In this document: piece by piece, positions 44,530 to 52,331 of the stretch | Layout: every line of letters starts with the position of its first letter | Position numbering within the stretch: the first letter of the stretch is position 1 | Assembly (NCBI GenBank): GCA_025149125.1 | Contig: CP102272.1 | Coordinates: 5,580,001-5,644,000 of the forward strand | Source of the DNA: [Clostridium] asparagiforme DSM 15981 | Lineage (GTDB): Bacteria; Bacillota; Clostridia; Lachnospirales; Lachnospiraceae | Length of the DNA: 64,000 bases | Reading direction: 5' to 3' | The notes under the pieces: generated by a model | What the model saw: only the letters and a program-made list of their open reading frames with translations | Databases searched by the model: none | What the model was told of the DNA's origin: nothing | Made by a program: the position numbers and the translations under genes

Positions 44530-45405
44530 CTAGCGCCGCAGGGTGGCCGTTGGGTCCACCGCATCCCGCAGGGCGTCGCCCACAAAGTTGATGGCCACCA
44601 CCAGGATCACGATCAGCAGGCCCGGCGGAATCCACAGCCAGGGCTGCTTTGTGAGCACGGTCAGGGACTGGGCGCTGTTGAGCATGTTGCCCAGACTGGC
44701 CGTCGGGGGCTGCACGCCCATACCCAAAAAGCTTAAGGACGCCTCGTCCAGCATGGACAGGGCCATGACCGAGGTGGCGTAGACCAGAATGGGGGCCACG
44801 GTGTTGGGCAGAATCTCCGAAAACAGGATGTGCCGCAGGGGCATACCCGCCACAATGTCGCCCTTGACAAAGTTGGTCTCCCGCAGGCTGAGCACATTTC
44901 CCCGCACCAGGCGGGCGATTCCGGGCCAGTCCACAAAGCCCAGGATCAGAATGATGCTCCACAGCCCAGGCTCAAAGATGGCGGCCGCCACCAGCACCAG
45001 GAGGATGTAGGGGAACGACATCACCATGTCGGTGAAGCGCATGATCAGCATGTCCAGCCAGCCCCCGAAATACCCGGCCAGAAGCCCCAGCACCACGCCC
45101 ACGGCGGTGGAGATGGCGGTGGCCAGAAGGCCGACCAGAAGGGAAATGCGGGTGGCGTAGAGCAGGCGGCTCAACATGTCGCGGCCGATCTGGTCCGTCC
45201 CCAGCCAGAAGCGCAGGCTGGGCGCCTCGCTGAAGGGTCCTACGATAGCGTCCGGGTCGTGGGGCGCGATGATAGGCGCCAGCACGGCGGCAAGGCAGAT
45301 CACGCTCAGCAGGATCAGGCTGGCGACGCCCAGATGGTGGTGTTTGAAGCGCCGCCAGACCGTCTGTAAATAGCTTTCATTTGTAATATCCGTTTGTCTC
45401 TTCAT
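44530..45405 (-). CDS. DppC/OppC-type ABC transporter permease
   Basis: A 291-residue membrane protein with an N-terminal OppC-type segment (RRFKHHHLGVASLILLSVICL), a periplasmic-type loop with FWLGTDQIGRDMLSRLLYATR, and a BPD permease domain whose EAA-like loop is LRETNFVKGDIVAGMPLRHI. About six helices. It pairs with the DppB-type permease encoded 9 bp upstream. The family moves peptides, nickel or other small solutes. Confidence 0.93.
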   Translation of the reverse strand: MKRQTDITNESYLQTVWRRFKHHHLGVASLILLSVICLAAVLAPIIAPHDPDAIVGPFSEAPSLRFWLGTDQIGRDMLSRLLYATRISLLVGLLATAISTAVGVVLGLLAGYFGGWLDMLIMRFTDMVMSFPYILLVLVAAAIFEPGLWSIILILGFVDWPGIARLVRGNVLSLRETNFVKGDIVAGMPLRHILFSEILPNTVAPILVYATSVMALSMLDEASLSFLGMGVQPPTASLGNMLNSAQSLTVLTKQPWLWIPPGLLIVILVVAINFVGDALRDAVDPTATLRR

Positions 45406-45414
45406 GGGCCGCTC

Positions 45415-46362
45415 CTATTGATACTGGATGGTGGGGTTCACCACCGCGTACAGAATATCCGTAATCAGATTGCCCGCCAGCACTACCACCGCGGACAACA
45501 GGCATACGCCCATGATCACCGGGTAATCCCGGCTCATGATGGCGCTCATGGTCATTAGCCCCAGGCCGGGCCAGGAAAACAGCTGTTCCACGATCACCGC
45601 CCCGCCGAACAGCACGGGAATCTCCATGCCGATCACCGTGACGATGGGCACCATGGCGTTGCGCAGGGCGTGCTGGTTCACCACCCGGCGGCGTCCCAGG
45701 CCCTTGGCCCTGGCCGTGCGCAGGTAATCCTGCTGCAGGATTTCCAAAACCGCGCTGCGGATGTAGCGGATGTTGGTGCCCGCCATGGACACGGACAGCA
45801 CGATCACCGGCATCACCATGTGGGCCGCGATGTCCGCGGCGCCCCCGGAGGAGCCCAGGGTGGTCATGCCGCCGGAGGGCAGCCAGCCCAGCTTGACGGT
45901 AAACAAATACACCAGCAACAGTGACAGGAAAAAGCCCGGGATGCTGCTTCCGAAGAAGGAGAGGGTCACCACCGTGTAATCCCCCTTGGAATACTGGTGG
46001 ATGGCGCTGTAAATCCCAGCGGGCACCGCCATCAGCAGGCTGACGATCAGGGATACGCCCATGAGCAGCAGGGTCGGCCCCAGATGGCTTCCGATCATGG
46101 CGCTGACGGACTGGTAGGTCTTGACGGAATAGCCCATGTTGCCCTGAAGCAGGTTGGACAACCACACGAAATACTGGATGTAGAAGGGCTGATCCAGCCC
46201 CAGCGCGGCCTTCTGGGCCTCGATGGCTGCCTGGGAGATCCGGGCGCCCTGAAGCATCTCCAGGGGATTTCCCGCCATGCACATGATGGCGTAATCGATA
46301 ATGGTGATTCCGATCAGCGTGGGGATGGCGATCAGAATGCGTTTTAAAATGTATTTACCCAT
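45415..46362 (-). CDS. DppB/OppB-type ABC transporter permease
   Basis: A 315-residue membrane protein with six helices. The start KYILKRILIAIPTLIGITII is the typical DppB N-terminus; the coupling loop DYLRTARAKGLGRRRVVNQH lies near 210. ATG at 46362 is chosen because it fits the family start and follows AAGGAGG, although the 11-nt gap is long; the start overlaps the ATPase gene end by 8 bp. Forms the channel with the DppC-type protein. Confidence 0.93.
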   Translation of the reverse strand: MGKYILKRILIAIPTLIGITIIDYAIMCMAGNPLEMLQGARISQAAIEAQKAALGLDQPFYIQYFVWLSNLLQGNMGYSVKTYQSVSAMIGSHLGPTLLLMGVSLIVSLLMAVPAGIYSAIHQYSKGDYTVVTLSFFGSSIPGFFLSLLLVYLFTVKLGWLPSGGMTTLGSSGGAADIAAHMVMPVIVLSVSMAGTNIRYIRSAVLEILQQDYLRTARAKGLGRRRVVNQHALRNAMVPIVTVIGMEIPVLFGGAVIVEQLFSWPGLGLMTMSAIMSRDYPVIMGVCLLSAVVVLAGNLITDILYAVVNPTIQYQ

Positions 46363-47437
46363 AGGTAGGACCGCCTCCTTTTTCATTCTCTTCCCCGGCC
46401 AGCACCGGGCAGGCCACCAGATGGCCGCTGCCCGCAAAAGCCGGTTTCAGCTCCGGCTCGATCTCAGAACATTCCTGCCTGGCGTAGGGACAGCGCGGAT
46501 GGAAGCGGCAGCCCGACGGCGGGCGGGTGTTGCTGGCAATCTCCCCCTGGAGCACCGGAATCTCCGTCTCCCTGGCTCTGGGGTCCGGGATGGGCACCGC
46601 TCTGAACAGCGCCTTTGAGTAGGGGTGAATGGGATCGGCGAACAGCTCCCTGGCGTCGGCCAATTCCACAATCTTGCCCAGATACATGACCGCGATGCGG
46701 TCGCTGACGTAGTTCACCGCGCCCAGCCCGTGGCCGATGAAGATGCAGGTTAAGTCCAGCTCCTTCTGCAAATCCCGCAGCAGATTTAAAATCTGCGCCT
46801 GGATGGACACGTCCAGAGCGCTGACCGGCTCGTCGCAGACCATGAGCTTCGGGCGCAGGGACAGCGCCCTGGCGATGCCGATGCGCTGGCGCTGGCCCCC
46901 GGAAAATTCGTGGGGATAACGCCCCAGGGAGTGGGCGGGCAAGCCCACCATGTCCAAAAGCCGTTTCAGCTCTGCGTCCAGGTTATCCTTCGTTGCCAGG
47001 CCGTGGTAGAGCATCGGCTCTGAGAGAATCTCATAGATGTGCTTGCGCGGGTTTAAGGAGGAGTAGGAGTCCTGAAACACCATCTGCAGCTCCGTTCGGA
47101 TTCCTGCCATCTCCCTGCGGTTCATGGAGGCCAGGTCCACGCCACGGTAGAGGATCTTCCCGGCGGTGGGCCGCTCCAGGGCCACGATCTGCCGCCCCAG
47201 GGTGGACTTGCCGCAGCCGGACTCGCCCACCAGCCCCAGGGTCTCCCCCTGGTATACCGTAAAGCTGACGCCGTCCACCGCGCGCACGTCGCCGATTTTG
47301 TGGGTGATCACGCCGCCCTTGACCGGATAATATTTTTTCAGCCGCTCCACGGTCAGGATGGGCGTCCGGGAGGCGGGATCGACGGGACGGCCCGGCTTAA
47401 TCCCGGCCCCGCCCCCATGGTTCTGTTCCGAATTCAT
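46355..47437 (-). CDS. OppF/DppF-type ABC transporter ATP-binding protein
   Basis: A 360-residue ATPase. Walker A GESGCGKSTLGR near 70, signature FSGGQRQRIGIARAL near 180, Walker B LMVCDEPVSALDVS near 200. Where most family members have a switch THD, this protein reads FIGHGLGAVNYVSD, keeping the histidine but with Gly in place of Asp. The C-terminal PPSGCRFHPRCPYAR with cysteines is the oligopeptide-type end that can bind an iron-sulfur cluster. It works with the DppD-type ATPase encoded 4 bp upstream. Confidence 0.93.
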   Translation of the reverse strand: MNSEQNHGGGAGIKPGRPVDPASRTPILTVERLKKYYPVKGGVITHKIGDVRAVDGVSFTVYQGETLGLVGESGCGKSTLGRQIVALERPTAGKILYRGVDLASMNRREMAGIRTELQMVFQDSYSSLNPRKHIYEILSEPMLYHGLATKDNLDAELKRLLDMVGLPAHSLGRYPHEFSGGQRQRIGIARALSLRPKLMVCDEPVSALDVSIQAQILNLLRDLQKELDLTCIFIGHGLGAVNYVSDRIAVMYLGKIVELADARELFADPIHPYSKALFRAVPIPDPRARETEIPVLQGEIASNTRPPSGCRFHPRCPYARQECSEIEPELKPAFAGSGHLVACPVLAGEENEKGGGPTYG

Positions 47438-47440
47438 CCC

Positions 47441-48484
47441 TTATCCCTCCTTCTCCTGGTTCATTCCGTCCGTTTGTTCCAGACGGGCGGTCTTCCAGCA
47501 CCGCGCCACATGGGCCGGGCCGCAGGCCACTTCCTCCTGGGGTTCATGGCAGCGCTCCTCCTCGTAGGGGCAGCGGTCCGCAAAGCGGCAGCCCGTAATC
47601 CGGTCGTAGTGCTCGGGCACCACGCCCTGTATGGACTCCAGCCGTTTTCCGTCCGCCTCCTGGGCCGCCAAAACCTCTTCCCGGCTTCCACTGAAACGCG
47701 GAATGGAGGGCACGGAGCGCAGCAGCGCCTGGGTATAGGGATGGCCCGGCTCGTCGAACAGCCTCAGCACCGGGGCCTGCTCGATGATCTGTCCCGCGTA
47801 CATCACCAGCACCCGGTCCGCCATCTGCGCCACCAGGCCGATATCGTGGGTAATCAGGATCACCGCCATCCCCAGATCCTTCTGCAGTTCCTTCAAGAGC
47901 TGCATGATCTGCGCCTGGATGGTCACGTCCAGAGCCGTCGTCGGCTCGTCCGCGATCAGAAGCCTGGGCCGGCAGGATAAGGCCATGGCGATCATCACCC
48001 GCTGGCGCTGGCCGCCTGAGAGCAAATGGGGGTATTTTTTCATCACCGAGGCGGCGTCCGGCATCCCCACCTTCTCCAGCAGGGAGACGGCCCGCTTGAA
48101 CGCCGCCTCCTTGTCCAGATGCATGTGGACGCGGATGCTCTCCGTGATCTGCCGCCCGATGGTGAACACGGGGTTTAAGGAGGTCAGCGGGTCCTGGAAA
48201 ATCATAGTCACGGCGTCGCCGCGGATCTTGTCCAGCTCCTTCTCCGACATACTCAGCAGATCCCGGCCCTCGAACAGGGCCTTTCCGGCTCTCACCTTGC
48301 CGCCCCGGCCCAGCAGGCTCATGAGGGACAGGGAGGTGACGCTCTTTCCACAGCCGGACTCGCCCACGATACAGACGATCTCTCCGGGATCCACATAAAA
48401 GCTGATGCCGTCGGCGCTGGTCATCTGGCCGCCGTCACCGTCAAATACAGTTGTGAGTCCTTCTACTTCCAGGATATGGGACAT
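47441..48484 (-). CDS. OppD/DppD-type ABC transporter ATP-binding protein
   Basis: A 347-residue ATPase. Walker A GESGCGKSVTSL near 45, signature LSGGQRQRVMIAMAL near 158, Walker B LLIADEPTTALDVT near 180 and switch ITHDIGLVAQMAD. The C-terminus has TGCRFADRCPYEEERC, again the oligopeptide-type cysteine motif. ATG at 48484 follows AAAGGA and gives the family start SHILEVEGL. A hairpin spacer of 125 bp separates it from the binding protein gene. Confidence 0.94.
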   Translation of the reverse strand: MSHILEVEGLTTVFDGDGGQMTSADGISFYVDPGEIVCIVGESGCGKSVTSLSLMSLLGRGGKVRAGKALFEGRDLLSMSEKELDKIRGDAVTMIFQDPLTSLNPVFTIGRQITESIRVHMHLDKEAAFKRAVSLLEKVGMPDAASVMKKYPHLLSGGQRQRVMIAMALSCRPRLLIADEPTTALDVTIQAQIMQLLKELQKDLGMAVILITHDIGLVAQMADRVLVMYAGQIIEQAPVLRLFDEPGHPYTQALLRSVPSIPRFSGSREEVLAAQEADGKRLESIQGVVPEHYDRITGCRFADRCPYEEERCHEPQEEVACGPAHVARCWKTARLEQTDGMNQEKEG

Positions 48485-48532
48485 GTTGTTTCCTTTCTGA
48501 GTTTCAGTCATTGCCTTCAAACAAGGACACCC

Positions 48533-48559
48533 AGAAAGCGTCCGCAGGGGGCGCTTTCC
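48533..48559 (-). repeat. hairpin between the Dpp binding-protein and ATPase genes
   Basis: GAAAGCG (48534-48540) pairs with CGCTTTC (48552-48558). ACAAGG and CCTTGT further out can extend the structure. There is no U-run. It may partly stop or protect transcripts so that the binding protein is made in excess. Confidence 0.5.
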
Positions 48560-48609
48560 GGGAGTACAGGTTCGCTACCTTGTTCGTTTGTCGCAGCCGG
48601 CCGCCAGGA

Positions 48610-50277
48610 TCATTTTACATCCCACTGCTCTACGTGGTTGAAGAACCCGTAGACTGAGGGCTGCACTCCGGTCAGACGCTTGTTCACCGCTCCCAGGGAG
48701 CTGATCACATAGGCGGAGAACATGGGAACGTCCTCCTGCACCTTTTTGTCCACGATGGAGTAAAGCTTTGCGGTCTCGGCGGTGTCGTTGGTCACCTGGA
48801 CCTTGGAAAGGGCGTCGTTTACGTCCGCGTTTACATAGCTGGTCCAGCTGTCTTCCATATTGATCAGCCAGTTGATATCCGCATAGGGGTCCACCGGCGC
48901 GTAAGTGTACTGAACGGCCAGCACGTCGTAATCCCGCGAGGTGGCGGTGGCCATCAGGGTGGCGAAGTCCACTGTCTGGATATCCGCCTTGATTCCCACC
49001 TCGGCCCACTGGGCCGCAATCACGGAAGCGGCGTTGATAAAGGTGCTGTCGCCGGAGTTCACATAGAACTTAAGGGTTTTGCCAGAATCCCATCCAGCCT
49101 CGGCCAACAGGGCCTTGGCCCGCTCGGGATCATAGGACACCGGGGTGATGGAGGCGTCGAAGTAGGGGCTGGCGCTGGAGAGGAAGCCGTCGATCACCTC
49201 GCCGTGGCCCTTCATCAGCTGGTCCAGGATGCGGCCCCGGTCGATGGCGCAGAGCATAGCCTGGCGCACTCTGGGGTCCGGCACGTTGGCGGTCTGGATG
49301 AACACGGACTGGTTGGTCACCGGGTCGCCGTACACCGGGGTCACGTTTTCCAGCGCCTCGATGCTCTCGTAGTCCTCCATGGGAATGGCGCTCATGGTAT
49401 TCTGGGTGACGTCGATCTCCCCGGATTTTAAGCCCGCGTAGAGCTGGCTGCCCTCCACGATCTTGATGTTCAGGCGGTCGATCTTGGGAGCGCCCTTCCA
49501 GTAGTCCTTGTTGGCTTCATAGGAAATGTAGTGGTCCTTGTCAAAATCCGTCACCCGGAAGGGGCCGCTCACCACGTCGGGATGGTTGAACCACTCGTTG
49601 GACTTTAAGTCCTCCTCCGCGATGCCCTCGATCACATGCTTGGGCAGCGTCATCAGGTAGCGGGCGTAGGAGTTCTGGAAGGTCACCAGGGACATGGGGT
49701 CCTTGGTGGTGAAGCGCACGGTTTTGTCGTCCACCTTGGTGATTCCCTCCACGTGGTCCGCGCCCTTTTCCGTGTAGCCTTCGTCGCCGACGCCCACAAA
49801 GACGTAGTACATCATGGCCGGGTTGCCGATCACCGGGCTGGTCAGCCGCAGGGCGGTATAAATCACGTCGTCCGCGGTCACCGGCTTGCCGTCGGACCAA
49901 GTTGCTTTCTCATCGATATGCACCAGGAAATTGTGCTCGTCCTCCGCGGTGATGGAGTCCGCCAGCATGCCCTCAAACTGCAAATCCGAATCCAGCTCCA
50001 TCAGGGGCAGGAACATCAGGCCGGTAGCGTATTTGTTGATCTCCCCGCCGTCCATCAACAGGGGATTTAAGGTGTTTAAGGTGTCGGTGACGCCTACGTT
50101 GACGATCTTCTCGCCTCCGGCCGCCTGCGTCTGCTGGCCGCCGGACTGTTCCTGCTGTCCGCCCGCAGCTCCGGGCTCACCGGACTGTTTCTTGCCGCAC
50201 GCCGTCACGGACAACGCCATCACAATGGCCAGTCCCAATCCCAGCGCCCGCTTCGCGATCCCACGGTTCATCTTCAT
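48610..50277 (-). CDS. family-5 extracellular solute-binding lipoprotein (Dpp/Opp type)
   Basis: A 555-residue lipoprotein. Signal peptide and VTAC lipobox (Cys27) precede a Gly/Gln/Ser-rich linker. The mature domain has the SBP_bac_5 hallmarks DTLNTLNPLLMDGG and SGPFRVTDFDKDHYISYEAN, with DPRVRQAMLCAIDRGRI near 345. These proteins bind peptides, nickel-chelates, glutathione or other compounds. First gene of the operon with two ATPases, two permeases, an amidase and a LysR protein. ATG at 50277 has AGGAGG 7 nt upstream. The amidase makes an amide-containing ligand plausible. Confidence 0.93.
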   Translation of the reverse strand: MKMNRGIAKRALGLGLAIVMALSVTACGKKQSGEPGAAGGQQEQSGGQQTQAAGGEKIVNVGVTDTLNTLNPLLMDGGEINKYATGLMFLPLMELDSDLQFEGMLADSITAEDEHNFLVHIDEKATWSDGKPVTADDVIYTALRLTSPVIGNPAMMYYVFVGVGDEGYTEKGADHVEGITKVDDKTVRFTTKDPMSLVTFQNSYARYLMTLPKHVIEGIAEEDLKSNEWFNHPDVVSGPFRVTDFDKDHYISYEANKDYWKGAPKIDRLNIKIVEGSQLYAGLKSGEIDVTQNTMSAIPMEDYESIEALENVTPVYGDPVTNQSVFIQTANVPDPRVRQAMLCAIDRGRILDQLMKGHGEVIDGFLSSASPYFDASITPVSYDPERAKALLAEAGWDSGKTLKFYVNSGDSTFINAASVIAAQWAEVGIKADIQTVDFATLMATATSRDYDVLAVQYTYAPVDPYADINWLINMEDSWTSYVNADVNDALSKVQVTNDTAETAKLYSIVDKKVQEDVPMFSAYVISSLGAVNKRLTGVQPSVYGFFNHVEQWDVK

Positions 50278-50318
50278 AATTATTCCTCCTGCTTGTTTGC
50301 CCACATGGCCCCATCTTC

Positions 50319-50347
50319 TTGACAAAGGCCTGCTGTAGTTGTATAGT
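50319..50347 (+). promoter_or_regulatory. consensus-like sigma-A promoter of the C39-like peptidase gene
   Basis: TTGACA (50319-50324), a 17-nt spacer and TATAGT (50342-50347), 38 bp before the ATG. It lies in the 107-bp gap shared with the oppositely transcribed Dpp operon. Confidence 0.8.
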
Positions 50348-50384
50348 TCATAACATCATTACTCCGAAAATGAGGTGCGCGCCC

Positions 50385-50999
50385 ATGAAGGTCCCTTTTT
50401 CCTATCAGAAAACCGAGTTCGACTGCGGACCCACGTCCCTGACGAACGCGCTGTCCTTTCTGTTCGACCGGGAGGAAATTCCCCCTGAGATGATCCGCCG
50501 TATCATGGCCTACTGCCTGGACGGCTTTGACGGGCAGGGCCATCCCTGCCGCCGCGGCACCTCCGCAGCAGCCATGCGCTTTATCAGCTCCTGGATCAAT
50601 GGCTACGGGGAATCCGTTCACTTCCCCATTAAAACCCAATTTCTGGAAGCCGACCAGGTCCACCTGGAAGCGGACAGCCCCATTCTGAGCGTTCTGCGCC
50701 AGGGCGGCGTGGCCGTGATCCGCGTGATCTACGAGTGCGGTCACTACGTTCTGGTCACCGGCCTCGGGGAGCCGGATCGCCTTTTGGTGTTCGACGGGTA
50801 CTACGAGGAGGGCCGGGATATCGAGGACCTCGTCCGTGAGGGCATCGGGATCATCCCCGACCAGCCCCGGAGGGCCAACCGCCTGGTTCCCATTTCGCAC
50901 ATGAACAGCGAGAGCACGGGCTCCTATCAGCTTGGACCGGTTCCCCGCCGGGAGGCCATTCTGCTCTCCCGCACGGATCTGACGTTTCATCCGCTCTGA
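50385..50999 (+). CDS. C39-like cysteine peptidase domain protein
   Basis: A 204-residue, probably cytoplasmic protein with no signal peptide. KTEFDCGPTSLTNALSFLFD near residue 10 holds the likely catalytic cysteine and GHYVLVTGLG near 125 the histidine, with VFDGYY as possible Asp site, the order seen in the C39-like/papain-type family. Family members cleave leader peptides or other substrates, but stand-alone short versions are uncharacterised. The ATG at 50385 has GAGGTG 7 nt upstream. It has a strong promoter of its own and a terminator at 51062-51097, so it forms a single-gene unit. Confidence 0.7.
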   Translation: MKVPFSYQKTEFDCGPTSLTNALSFLFDREEIPPEMIRRIMAYCLDGFDGQGHPCRRGTSAAAMRFISSWINGYGESVHFPIKTQFLEADQVHLEADSPILSVLRQGGVAVIRVIYECGHYVLVTGLGEPDRLLVFDGYYEEGRDIEDLVREGIGIIPDQPRRANRLVPISHMNSESTGSYQLGPVPRREAILLSRTDLTFHPL

Positions 51000-51061
51000 G
51001 CCGGCTGTTTCCCTTAGGATTCCTCTGAAGGCGCCAGCTTATTCAGCATCTTAAAGCGTTT

Positions 51062-51097
51062 AACCACACTATTCATAGTAGCTTAGTGTGGTTTTAT
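51062..51097 (+). terminator. rho-independent terminator of the C39-like gene
   Basis: AACCACACTA (51062-51071) pairs with TAGTGTGGTT (51084-51093), followed by TTATTTA, 62 bp after the stop codon. Confidence 0.8.
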
Positions 51098-51421
51098 TTA
51101 TATCATTGGATGGGACAAATGTCAATTCCTATTTTAAAGACGGAGTGACGAGGGACGGACGCGCAGCGGCTAACGGGCGTCAGGCCGTTCCTTCCATATT
51201 ATATGGATTCCATGGAACTTCATCGCGCGGGACAAGGGATGCCCATCTGCCGGTGCCGGTTCACATACGTTTCTATTATATGCAAATTCCCCCATGACCG
51301 CAAGTCAAATTCCGGCCGTTCCCTCTTCGGGCCGCATTTTCATGGGTTTTCCGCCCACATTTCCGTATTTTCCCCCCGAGACAATATTTCCGGTAAAATC
51401 CCCCCAAGCCGGGTACACTGT
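51098..51421. other. intergenic stretch without recognised feature
   Basis: Between the C39-like terminator and the merR-type stop codon. It contains short palindromes such as TTCCATGGAA and mixed GC content, but no supported gene, RNA or repeat shared with the rest of the window. Confidence 0.5.
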
Positions 51422-52237
51422 CTACAGCGCCTCCACCGCCACCTTGACGATATAATCCCCGTAACCCTTGACGGTCAGCTCGTCCAGCAGAAAGTCCTCG
51501 TACCACTCCTGGCCCAGCCGAAGTCCCCGGCGCTCTGCGTACTCCCGGATCAAATGGTAAGGCTTTTCCATGCTGTCCTCATAACCGCGGTAACAGACCT
51601 CCACGTACCGCCCGGCACGCTGCCGGACCGTCTTCAGACCGGACACAGGCCGGGTGATTCTGGAGTAAACGCTCACATACCGGTTGTATTTCCCCTGATC
51701 CAGGTCCTGACCCAGGCAGATGGTCCCCACGGCGCTCTGGGTTACCCGGTACTGTTCCCGCAGGCGCACGTGCTCGGCGATCTCCTCGGCCAGCTTGCGC
51801 TCCTCCCGGCCCTTCACGTCCGACAGCAGGAGCCAGCACTCCTCCCGGCGGACGAGATAGGGTTCGTCCAGGCGCACGTCCAGCGCCTCCTGCACATTCT
51901 GTTTCTCATGGCGGATAAACTGCTTCATGGACCGAAGCCGCTTGATCTCCTGGTCGATCTGGTGCTCCTGCTGGTCCATCATTTTCAAAAAAAGCTCCGG
52001 GGAGCGCTCCTGCATGTAGGCCTTGATCTCGCCCAGGGGCATGCCAAGGCGCTGCAGCGCCCGGATCACCTCAAAGGCGTCCATCTGCCACACAAAATAA
52101 TACCGGTATCCGTTTTCCTCCTTCACCGCCGGTGAAAACAGGCCGATCTCGTCGTAGTGAAACAGGGTGTGTTTTTTCACCCCCAGGATCTCCGCAAATT
52201 CGCCGGTTGTAAAATAGAGTTCATTTCTCTGTTCCAT
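51422..52237 (-). CDS. MerR family transcriptional regulator
   Basis: A 271-residue regulator. Residues 1-75 are the MerR winged helix (YFTTGEFAEILGVKKHTLFHYDEIGLF), a coiled coil follows (about 80-120), then a C-terminal GyrI-like ligand-binding domain (about 125-270) as in the multidrug sensor BmrR. It is divergent from a MATE efflux gene. The 94-bp gap contains a MerR-type promoter with 19-nt spacer and a 23-bp palindrome, so it most likely activates the MATE gene when it binds a drug-like ligand. Confidence 0.92.
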   Translation of the reverse strand: MEQRNELYFTTGEFAEILGVKKHTLFHYDEIGLFSPAVKEENGYRYYFVWQMDAFEVIRALQRLGMPLGEIKAYMQERSPELFLKMMDQQEHQIDQEIKRLRSMKQFIRHEKQNVQEALDVRLDEPYLVRREECWLLLSDVKGREERKLAEEIAEHVRLREQYRVTQSAVGTICLGQDLDQGKYNRYVSVYSRITRPVSGLKTVRQRAGRYVEVCYRGYEDSMEKPYHLIREYAERRGLRLGQEWYEDFLLDELTVKGYGDYIVKVAVEAL

Positions 52238-52256
52238 ATTTTTTTCAAATCTCCTC

Positions 52257-52287
52257 TTGACTATCGGGTTACCCTATAGTCTATCAT
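52257..52287 (+). promoter_or_regulatory. MerR-type promoter and operator of the MATE gene
   Basis: TTGACT (52257-52262) and TATCAT (52282-52287) are 19 nt apart, longer than the usual 17, as in MerR-activated promoters. The 23-bp palindrome at 52259-52281 (arms GACTATCGGGT and ACCCTATAGTC, 10 of 11 pairs, central T) fills the spacer and resembles the GAC...GTC operators of BmrR-like proteins. Confidence 0.82.
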
Positions 52288-52331
52288 AATGATTGCGGCT
52301 GAAATATGCAAGAAATATAGGAGTGTTTTTT

